From CF-72 sp051006215 (GTDB lineage: Bacteria; Chloroflexota; UBA6077; CF-72): 20,372 nt of DNA. Shown piece by piece: positions 14,382 to 20,372 of the stretch. The notes under the pieces were generated by a model. It did not search any database. It worked only from the letters and a program-made list of their open reading frames with translations, and was not told the origin of the DNA. The translations under genes and the position numbers were made by a program. The stretch spans positions 1-20,372 of the forward strand of contig JBPCIO010000185.1 in NCBI GenBank assembly GCA_051006215.1. Direction: 5' to 3'. Within the stretch, counting starts at the first letter, position 1. Each line of letters opens with the position of its first letter.

Positions 14382-15812
14382 TACGCGTGCGCCAGAACCT
14401 CGGAACGCCGCCGTTCGAGCACAGCTTCGATGCGCTCCACGTCCGGCTGGTAGGTGAAGTAGAGGCCACCCAGAACGGCAGCATTGACGAGCATCAACAC
14501 GACCAGGATCCACAAGAACACGGTTTGAATGCCGAGGGCGGCGGCGAGCTGGCCGGCGCCCAGCGAGAACAGCGCCCAGCCGATCGTTTCGAAGATGGTG
14601 AGCCAGATGGCGAACGCTTGTCCGCGCAGTTCCGGTAACACTACTGCAGCGACGATGGGTCGGTTGACGGGCGGATTCAGGCCCTGGCCCGCGCCCATGA
14701 ATGCCCAGAAGATGGCGTAGACCCCGATGCTGTCGCCTTTGTACACCTGCGTGGCGAGGAACGCCACCACGGCGAACAGCACCTGGGCGCCCTGGATATA
14801 CGCCGCTCGCCCACGATGCGGGATCACCCGATCGAGGTACACCAGCAGCCAGCCGCCGATGATTGTTGCGGCGAAGTAGCCGAGGCCAAACGGCAGCAGG
14901 ACGCTTGCCGCCACAGCGTTGTTGAACCCGCGCTCGGTAACCAGGAATTGGATACCGAAGATGGCGATGAGCAGGTGCCCTGACAGCAGCCGCGAGACCA
15001 TCATGATCGAGAAGGTGGGATTCGGAACAGGGACAGCACGGATTGCACGGTCACGCGTGATTTCACCCGGTCCGCCGCTGACAGATCGGCGAGCTGTTTC
15101 TCGGAGGCGCCGACATCCGGATCCTTGAACAGGAGCGCGACCAGCGTTCCGGACAGGATGCAGATCCCGCCGATGGCCCACATCCCGTAACGCCAGCCGT
15201 CGGTCAACCCGGTGAATAAAGCGATCAGTGGCCCGATGGTTGAGGTGATCAAGCTCGCTGCCCCGTAGAAGTACCCGGCCGCCTTGCCGTGGTCGCGATC
15301 GGCGAACGATTCCGCCAGGACCGCGTTCGCAATGGGGGATCCACCAATGACGCACGCCGCCCGCAACGCGTTGCATACCAGAAGCTGCACGAAATCATTC
15401 GAGAACCCGGCGGCGATACCGAAGGCGCCGCCGGTCAGGGTCGTCGCGAGCAGCGCACCCCGCCGACCAATGCGGCTGGCGAGCCACACCCAGGCCGGCC
15501 CAGCTGGCACGCCGACGATCACCGGATCTGCCAGTGACAACAAGCTTGTCACCCCTGCCACCCTGTGACATCGAGCGCGACACCCCCTCTGGCCGCTATC
15601 TTGCCAAGTGCCGCCAGCAGGCCCAGGTGCCCACTGTTGAGCTGCAGGGCGGCGGCGATACTGGGGAACAAGGTCGACGTGAGGCCGGCCTCAGTGTTGT
15701 CGACCACGGTGACCGTGGTCAGAGTCAGCAGGTTGGTCCAGCGGTGCGGAACGTGTTCGGCTTGGGCAGCAGGCTCTGAAGGCGCCGTCACCGTCATGGT
15801 GCTTGAAGACAT
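14381..15812 (-). pseudogene. MFS transporter, frameshifted
   Basis: This 12-helix major facilitator now lies in three frames. ATG 15812 has a good Shine-Dalgarno (AGGGGGAA, from 15822). The first frame reads HRWTNLLTLTTVTVVDNTEAG to LGLLAALGKIAA (about 15591). After roughly 86 bases fitting neither side well, the second frame resumes at AGPAWVWLASRIGRRGALL and runs through GGSPIANAVLAESF, GKAAGYFYGAASL and DPDVGASEKQLADLS to VLSLFRIP. There one base is missing (about 15018) and the third frame continues TFSIMMVSRLLSG to the end at 14381, including GAGQGLNPPVNRPIVAAVVL. Its position in the GH3-sulfatase-FGE operon suggests uptake of the glycan or glycoside. As assembled it is non-functional. 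Confidence 0.85.
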
Positions 15813-15843
15813 GATTCCCCCTGAGCTGGTAGATGGGCCAGGT

Positions 15844-16410
15844 CTAACGAACGGGTTCCAAGGCGAGCGCTTCGGCGAGCGCACGCAACGTAACTGCCGG
15901 TACGCGGGCTACGCTCGCGAGATCGAGAAGGTTCAGTTGCGCCGCGGCGGCGACGAGCTCGGTCCGAACGAGTCCAGGAGCGTGTTGCTCCAGCACCCTT
16001 CGGGTGCGAGCATCTTGCAGGAGCGCGACGATGGGCATGCTGAGCAGGTCACGCGCTGGGAGCTCGGCAAGCGATGGCAGCGGCTCCGCGGTGGCCGCTG
16101 CACGCTGGGCTTGCACGCGCACGAGCAGGTGCTCGGAGCCAATGTCGGCAGCGGCATAGGGAATGCCAAGTCGCTCGAATTGACTTCGCGGCGCGTCGTT
16201 TGCGCGCATGAGCTGGGCGAGCAAGTGGAGCATCCGCAGCTCCAGCTCGTCGTCGACAATCAGGCGCTCCTGGCCCGGGTCGGGCATCGAGCCAGCATAG
16301 AAGTTGTCGAAGGTGACCGTCTGGGCGGCGACCCGGGCAAAATTCGGCGCATCCACAAAGGTGTCGGTGGCGTAGGGCGCCAGCATGTGCTGGTTGAGGC
16401 TGTCGAACAT
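15844..16410 (-). pseudogene. Sulfatase with in-frame deletion of its active site
   Basis: The first 43 residues are the start of a type I sulfatase: (AIIL)MFDSLNQHMLAPY with the metal-binding Asp/Asn, then FARVAAQTVTFDNFYAGSMP. In intact enzymes the next residues are the CxPxR signature whose Cys becomes formylglycine. Here SMP is followed directly by DPGQERLIVDDELE (from 16281) and a helical tail, which looks like the far C-terminal part of the same enzyme class. About 300 residues are missing, yet the 188-residue frame stays open. The true start seems lost: the codons before ATG 16410 (AIIL) are in frame but preceded by TGA at 16428-16426. It belongs to the operon with GH3, MFS and FGE and cannot be an active sulfatase. 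Confidence 0.75.
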
Positions 16411-16429
16411 GAGGATGATGGCCCGTCAG

Positions 16430-17033
16430 TGCTTCTTGGGTAAAAAAAGGCAGTTCAAGCGTTGCCTTGACATCGCCGAGCCCCCGCGCGATCAGGAGCT
16501 CGCCCCCGGCGTCAATGCGGTCCCAGCTCGCGCGCGGTATCCCAGCGGCGCGACATACGCGGCTCCGTGTGGATATGCACCCGCACGGCGTGCCCGGGCG
16601 CGGCGAGGACGTTGGTCCAACCAACCAGGCGCACCGGCTGCTCCGGTGGATTGGGCTTGAAGTAGACCTGTACCACCTCGCGGCTATGGCGCTGGCCGGT
16701 GTTGGTCACCGTCACCGACACGGTCGGGGACCGGTCGTCCAACTGCAGCGATGCCTCGGAGTAGTCCCAGGTGGTGTACCCGAGCCCGTGTCCCAGCCAG
16801 AACACGGGCGGCGGGGCCTGGCCGGCCGCGTGGCCACGGTAGCCGATGAATGTGCCCTCGCCATACGCCAGGTCGCCGCCCGACGGCGTGACCGACCAGG
16901 CGGGCGTAGCAGCATCTTCACGTGGGAACGTGGTGACGAGTCGACCGGCAGGCTCGATGTCGCCGAGGAGGGCAGCCGCAACCGCGTGGCCGCCTTCCTG
17001 GCCAGGCAGTCCGGGAGGGGTGGTTGTCGTCAT
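16430..17033 (-). pseudogene. GH3 beta-glucosidase remnant: start codon plus C-terminal domains
   Basis: ATG 17033 has a strong Shine-Dalgarno (GAGGTGA) and is followed by only six or seven codons (MTTTTP) before the sequence enters the GH3 C-terminal domain at GLPGQEGGHAVAAALLGD. GRLVTTFP, FWLGHGLGYTTWDY and a fibronectin-III-like domain (VSVTVTNTGQRHSREVVQVYF) follow. Near 16520-16535 a frame change occurs: the first frame stops at 16512, the other continues DRIDAGGELLIARGLGDVKATLEL, the normal GH3 ending. So about 600 residues, including the catalytic nucleophile domain, are deleted and a frameshift was added. It was the first gene of the leftward operon, facing LacI. The tail runs into the sulfatase start, suggesting original stop/start overlap. 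Confidence 0.75.
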
Positions 17034-17066
17034 CGCATCACCTCGTGAGACTGGCGGATGCGTAGC

Positions 17067-17095
17067 ACTGACTCGTGTCACTGGAACGTGTCAGT
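17067..17095. promoter_or_regulatory. Tandem LacI-type operators between lacI-family gene and GH3 operon
   Basis: TGACTCGTGTCA (17069-17080) is a near-palindrome (10 of 12 bases) with the central CG typical of LacI/GalR operators. TGGAACGTGTCA (17082-17093) repeats its right half CGTGTCA thirteen bases on. A larger inverted repeat, ACTGAC-N17-GTCAGT, frames both (17067-17072, 17090-17095). The site lies in the 117-bp gap between the GH3 start (17033, -) and the LacI start (17151, +), the expected place for a shared operator. Binding by the adjacent LacI is inferred. Confidence 0.5.
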
Positions 17096-17150
17096 CATCG
17101 TGAGGCATCATCCGTTGCATGTCAACGGCTGGGTCCAGCCAAGACCTCCG

Positions 17151-18161
17151 ATGATTGTTGCGGCGGGTGGACGCAGGGTCACCAGCGCGGACGTGGCGCG
17201 TCAGGCTGGCGTCTCGCGCACCACCGTCAGTTACGTATTGAACGACACCGCTCACCAGAAGATCCCCGAGTCGACGCGACAGCGCGTGCTCGAGGCGGCG
17301 GCCCGCCTGGCCTACGCCCCCTCGGCGGCAGCTCGGGCTCTGCGCAACGGTCGCACGGACATCGTGCTGTGCCTGCTCCCGGACTGGCCAATTGGCCCGA
17401 CGATTGGCGCGTTCCTCGAGCACCTGTCGACAGCGCTGGCCAGCGAGGGCCTGATGCTCGTCGTTCACCCCCGCTCTGGCGGCGCTCGACACATCGCCGA
17501 GGTGTGGAAGGCGGTCACACCCGCCGCGGTGATCGCCTTCGAGGACTTCCCCCGCGACGAGGCCGCCGCAATGCGAGCTGCCGGCGTCGAGGTGGTCACT
17601 GCCCTCCTGGGCCGCTCCAGTCGAGGTCGAGAGTTCGGCATCCCCCAGCAACGCAGCGGGTGCCTGCAAGTGGAGCACCTCGCTGCTACCGGACACCGCC
17701 GCTTGGGCTACGCCTTCCCGGCCGACGAGCGAGTGCACTCCTTCGCTCGACCGCGTCTGGATGGTGTTCGCCAAGCCTGTGCCGACCTGGGCCTGGACCA
17801 GCCTGTTGTCCACACCGTGCCGCTGGACCCCGAGGCTGCTGCCGGAGCCGTGCGAGCGTGGCGAGCTGCCAAGCCGACGGTGACCGGAGTTTGTGCGTTC
17901 AACGACGACACCGCGTTCGCCGTCCTGGCGGGGCTGCGCTGGCTCGGCCTGAGCTCACCGCGGGACCTCGCAGTAGTCGGCGTCGACGATATCCCGGCCG
18001 CGGCCTTTGCTACTCCACCGCTGACCACGGTCACCACCGACATGGCGGCCGTCGCAGCCCAACTCGCCCGAACCATCACCTCGAGTGTGACCGGTAAGGC
18101 CAGGCCCGGCCGCCCAGATATGCGCAGCATCGTGCACCTGGTGCGCCGCTGCTCGGCGTGA
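17151..18161 (+). CDS. LacI/GalR-family transcriptional regulator
   Basis: The 336-residue product is full length for the family. Residues 10-60 are the LacI HTH and hinge: VTSADVARQAGVSRTTVSYV, then IPESTRQRVLEAAARLAYAP and AAARALRNGRT. The remainder is a periplasmic-binding-protein-like sensor domain with VEHLAATGHRRLGYAFP, PTVTGVCAFNDDTAFAVLAGLRWLG and DLAVVGVDDIPAAAFATPPLTTV. Such proteins repress sugar-utilisation genes until a sugar ligand binds. Start ATG 17151 sits ten residues before the HTH; the frame is open from 17058. It is divergent from the GH3-sulfatase-MFS-FGE operon and is its likely regulator. The C-terminal 80 bp and about 50 bp of 3' flank are duplicated at 20085-20219. 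Confidence 0.9.
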   Translation: MIVAAGGRRVTSADVARQAGVSRTTVSYVLNDTAHQKIPESTRQRVLEAAARLAYAPSAAARALRNGRTDIVLCLLPDWPIGPTIGAFLEHLSTALASEGLMLVVHPRSGGARHIAEVWKAVTPAAVIAFEDFPRDEAAAMRAAGVEVVTALLGRSSRGREFGIPQQRSGCLQVEHLAATGHRRLGYAFPADERVHSFARPRLDGVRQACADLGLDQPVVHTVPLDPEAAAGAVRAWRAAKPTVTGVCAFNDDTAFAVLAGLRWLGLSSPRDLAVVGVDDIPAAAFATPPLTTVTTDMAAVAAQLARTITSSVTGKARPGRPDMRSIVHLVRRCSA

Positions 18162-18215
18162 CTACAGCAGCCCGCACCTCACGCTATTTCGGCAGCCCAC
18201 GCGAGCTTGGCTGAG
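18081..18215 (+). repeat. Direct repeat, copy A (LacI 3' end plus downstream flank)
   Basis: This segment covers the last 26 codons of the LacI gene and about 54 bp after the stop. It is about 90 percent identical to 20085-20202, with weaker similarity to 20219, in the same orientation 2.0 kb away. Within the coding part I count five differences, four of them synonymous. Confidence 0.85.
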
Positions 18216-18703
18216 GCCTCGGTGATCCGAGCCGCCGAACCGATTGCGCCGTGCTACGGGAGAATTGACACAGTCGCCGCCAATCGCGCTTCAGCGCCAC
18301 TCGGTCCCTCAGCCGCGTCTGCGACCGGCGTCAGACTGCTGGGCCGGGCGCACGGGTCTTGCTGGTTGTGATGGCCGACCCGCCTGCGGATGCTGGAGCT
18401 TTCTCGCTGGTCGCTCGCCGCAAGCGATGGCGTGCCTGATTGACCGCTCCTACGCCTTGGACGAATGACTCACGAAGTGCCCCATTCCCTGAGCCTGGAA
18501 GGCGGCGTAGGCTGGTGGAACGACCCCGCACTCCAGCGCCGTGTCACGAACGTCCAGCCCACCATAGCTAGTAGGCCGTCGGCCAGCGCATCGGAGGCAC
18601 TCAGCCTCGCGTCCCGATTGGCCCCTGGCGCTTTACCGACAACATGACGATTCCGCACATCCATTCGCCGGTGGCCTTGTCGCCGCGGCGAAGTCTTGGC
18701 AGT
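18216..18703. other. No supported gene
   Basis: Only short motif-free frames. TTGACA at 18265-18270 lacks a matching -10. The promoter of the phosphotransferase gene should lie in the last part, but I could not identify it with confidence. Confidence 0.4.
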
Positions 18704-19663
18704 ATGCCGCGCGTGAGGCAATCGGAGCGCGGGCCACGGCGCGGGCTGTCCATCGAGGCGATGAAGCACCTGGTCGAGGGGGTGGCGCCCGGCGGGCGTG
18801 TCGTCCGGTACCGGCCACTGCGTGGTGGGATTTCGGCAAGCGTGTACCTCGTGCACCTGGAGGCGAGCGACGGCGCCCGCCTAGCCGTTGTCGTGCGTCG
18901 CTACGACGGGGAGTGGTACCGTGGCGACCCCGCTACGTGTGTACGCGAGTTCAAGGTCCTCGAAGAGCTCAACAGGTGGTCCTTCCCCGCGCCTCGGCCA
19001 CTGCTACTCGACAGGCTAGGCGGCCCATTCGGCGCGCCGGCGATTGTTATGACTCGCCTGCCTGGCCGCCCAGCATTGCGCACATCGGACATCGACGATT
19101 ACGTGCGCCAGATCGCGACCACATTGGTCCAACTGCACCGCATGCCGATCGATAGCCTCGATTTTCTGCCCGACCAGGCCGAGCTGGTTTCCAACAGACT
19201 CGGGCACGAGCCAGCAGACGATCCACTCGAGCCCCGCTTGCGCCAGGCAGTGCTGGCCGAGTGGGCGACCGCTTCAGTGGCTCCCACGGCCAGGACGCTC
19301 GTACACGGCGACTATTGGCCGGGCAACTTGCTCTGGCAGCGTGGCCGTCTGGTCGGCGTTGTGGACTGGGACGACGCGCACATTGGCGACCCAGGCAGCG
19401 ACGTCGCCACCTGCCGCGGGGATCTGACGCTCCTGTTCGGGCAGCAGGCCGCGAACGCATTCCTGCGGCATTACGAGACCGTGGCAGGCCACCGTGTCGA
19501 CCATCTGCCATTCTGGGATCTGCTGACGTGCACGTTGGCGCTGCCTCAGGTGGAGAAGTGGCCGCCTGGATGGCGCGCTCTCGGGCGGTCCGATCTGACG
19601 GTCGACATCGCGCGCGAGGGTTTTCGTGCCCTGGCGCGCGACGCGCTCCCAGGCATCAATTGA
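18704..19663 (+). CDS. APH-family (aminoglycoside phosphotransferase-like) kinase
   Basis: The 319-residue product has the APH/choline-kinase fold signature: an N-lobe with YRPLRGGISASVYLVHLE (nucleotide loop) and LAVVVRRYDG (Arg at the usual Lys position), FKVLEELNRWSFPAPRPLLLD, the catalytic loop LVHGDYWPGNLLW (Asp203, Asn208) and the metal-binding VGVVDWDDAHIGDP (Asp221). It would phosphorylate a small molecule; members are often of unknown substrate and need not give antibiotic resistance. I take ATG 18704 because it gives the family's usual N-terminus; ATG 18644 adds 20 unconvincing residues. No Shine-Dalgarno is obvious. The gene appears intact and lies between the two LacI 3'-end repeats. 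Confidence 0.85.
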   Translation: MPRVRQSERGPRRGLSIEAMKHLVEGVAPGGRVVRYRPLRGGISASVYLVHLEASDGARLAVVVRRYDGEWYRGDPATCVREFKVLEELNRWSFPAPRPLLLDRLGGPFGAPAIVMTRLPGRPALRTSDIDDYVRQIATTLVQLHRMPIDSLDFLPDQAELVSNRLGHEPADDPLEPRLRQAVLAEWATASVAPTARTLVHGDYWPGNLLWQRGRLVGVVDWDDAHIGDPGSDVATCRGDLTLLFGQQAANAFLRHYETVAGHRVDHLPFWDLLTCTLALPQVEKWPPGWRALGRSDLTVDIAREGFRALARDALPGIN

Positions 19664-19684
19664 GCGCGCTGGCCAGACCCCTGC

Positions 19685-19765
19685 AGTTGGCGGGCTGCGT
19701 CCGTTGGTGAAGTTACAGCCATAGGCAAACACCGTCACGATGTAGTGCCGCACCGGATTGGCGAG
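19685..19765 (-). pseudogene. Possible scrap of a Tn3-family transposase
   Basis: On the - strand this short stretch encodes LANPVRHYIVTVFAYGCNFT. It resembles, from memory, the conserved RYxxTVFAYGCNLGPTQ block of Tn3-type TnpA transposases. After the Cys-Asn the expected LGP is absent, and no other TnpA part is seen. If correct, it marks an old transposon insertion between the LacI 3'-end repeats. The match is short, so I am not sure. Confidence 0.35.
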
Positions 19766-19789
19766 CTTCGGCTGCGCAGCCGGTACCCT

Positions 19790-20086
19790 TGACGTCGCAG
19801 TCCGATGCTTCCAGGGCGCCCAACCCGGATGCTCCTCATCGCCAGTGACGAGCAGGGCCAGCCCGTGATCCCCCAGCGTTTCCACGCCGCACTCCAGGTT
19901 GCGCGGAATCGTCAGCGTGTCACCCGTGCTCAATCTGACGCTGCCGTCCTCCCAGCGGACCTCGACCGAGCCGGCGATGGTCAGCAAGACGCGGGCTCGA
20001 TGGTCAGCAACCGCTGGCAGGAAGCCGCGCACCGCCTCCACGCTGAAGCCGTTCGGCCAGCGCAGGGACGCGATCGGGGCTGCGTC
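19790..20086 (-). pseudogene. Cupin-domain protein fragment, 5' end lost
   Basis: The - strand frame encodes a small cupin barrel: SLRWPNGFSVEAVRGFLPAV, ARVLLTIAGSVEVRWEDGSVRL and the GDTLTIPRNLECGVETLGDHGLALLV segment, ending GDEEHPGWAPWK. The cupin His/Glu ligands are poorly kept. The start of the gene is missing: at 20085/20086 the frame runs into the antisense of the LacI 3'-end copy B, giving a false N-terminus. Both genes are cut at this junction, so it is a rearrangement breakpoint. Such single-domain cupins are often sugar-binding or regulatory; nothing more can be said. Confidence 0.6.
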
Positions 20087-20219
20087 GAGTGTGACTGGTA
20101 AGGCCAGGCCCGGCCGCCCCGATATGCGCAGCATCGTGCACCAGGTGCGCCGCTGCTCAGCCTGAATCTAGCAGCCCCACCTCACGCGAATTCGGCAGCC
20201 CCACCCGGGCTTTGCTGAC
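20085..20219 (+). pseudogene. Direct repeat copy B: 3' end of a second LacI-family gene
   Basis: The + strand encodes SSVTGKARPGRPDMRSIVHQ and VRRCSA then TGA (20162-20164), the same ending as the intact LacI at 18161 with one Leu-to-Gln change. Similarity continues about 40-55 bp beyond the stop. Everything 5' of the last 26 codons is gone, replaced by the oppositely oriented cupin fragment. The mostly synonymous differences suggest a paralogue that diverged while still coding. Confidence 0.8.
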
Positions 20220-20372
20220 ACCGCGACGCACCTTGTGCACGAGGTAGGGATGATTGTGCGCTGGCAGCGAAGCCCTCATCTATGCAGCGATGTGCTGCCT
20301 CTTGGTCGCTGTTGTCAGTGCAGTCTGCTGCCTCGCGAGTAGGGTGCTCACGGCGGCGGCGGTCAGCGGCCT
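20220..20372. other. Window edge, no supported gene
   Basis: The last 150 bp hold no frame I recognise. Short Ala/Thr/Arg-rich frames exist on both strands; a gene continuing beyond the window cannot be excluded. Confidence 0.4.

Noticed and set aside
15565..16443. 292-codon + frame across the MFS start and sulfatase remnant
   Set aside because: Contains no recognisable domain; the minus strand carries the family motifs.
18156..18184. GCGTGA/TCACGC stem after the LacI gene as terminator
   Set aside because: Loop of 17 bases, no U-tract, and the stem is not kept in the duplicated copy at 20160-20188.
18265..18270. TTGACA as -35 of the phosphotransferase gene
   Set aside because: No -10-like hexamer at 16-19 bp and it is more than 400 bp from the start codon.
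18704..19663. Calling an aminoglycoside resistance gene
   Set aside because: The APH fold is shared by many kinases of unknown substrate; nothing in the sequence shows an aminoglycoside site.

Overview
The window is high-GC DNA (strong G/C preference at third codon positions) whose families point to an actinobacterium or a high-GC Chloroflexota member: a mycothiol-type maleylpyruvate isomerase-family enzyme, an F420-type pyridoxamine-phosphate-oxidase fragment, a DUF6194-like fragment, and several promoters whose -10 element lies only 6-7 bp before a start codon (leaderless mRNAs). The genus cannot be named from the sequence. No rRNA, tRNA, CRISPR array, complete insertion sequence or replication origin was seen.

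Layout. 1-1203: a RecA paralogue lacking the Walker A lysine and other catalytic residues and the C-terminal domain, with a LexA/SOS-box-like dyad over its start codon. 1204-3053: mostly non-coding, then a Phd/YefM-VapC toxin-antitoxin pair with an operator-like dyad over its promoter; the toxin has no ATG/GTG/TTG start and seems to begin at a CTG with a good Shine-Dalgarno. 3054-6071: a PPOX fragment, an intact VOC protein, a MerR regulator with a textbook 19-bp-spacer promoter, and a DUF6194-like fragment. 6072-8760: a broken acyltransferase-3 gene (-), an intact transglutaminase-like gene (-) and a frameshifted YafY/WYL regulator (+). 8773-11700: an aldo/keto reductase lacking the catalytic Asp, unrecognised coding scraps, and a truncated quinone oxidoreductase joined out of frame to the 3' part of an NQR2/RnfD-family membrane protein. 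11986-12603: the maleylpyruvate isomerase-family enzyme (-). 13416-18161: a divergent locus with a LacI regulator (+) facing a leftward operon GH3 glycosidase - sulfatase - MFS transporter - formylglycine-generating enzyme (FGE). 18200-20372: an APH-family phosphotransferase, a possible Tn3 transposase scrap, a cupin fragment, and a second copy of the LacI gene's 3' end.

How the genes fit together. The GH3-sulfatase-MFS-FGE-LacI block reads as a locus for using a sulfated glycan or glycoside: LacI senses sugar, MFS imports, sulfatase and GH3 hydrolyse, and FGE makes the sulfatase's formylglycine. It is now decayed: GH3 and sulfatase have internal deletions (the sulfatase has lost the CxPxR segment that FGE modifies), the MFS gene is frameshifted, and only FGE and LacI look intact.

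The main impression is genome erosion: about a dozen genes are fragments, deletion fusions or frameshifted, among perhaps nine intact ones. Single-base lesions could partly be sequencing errors; the deletions and fusions are harder to explain that way. The most interesting leads are the SOS-box/RecA-like pseudoenzyme, the CTG-started VapC, the sulfatase that lost exactly its modification site, and the duplicated LacI 3' ends.
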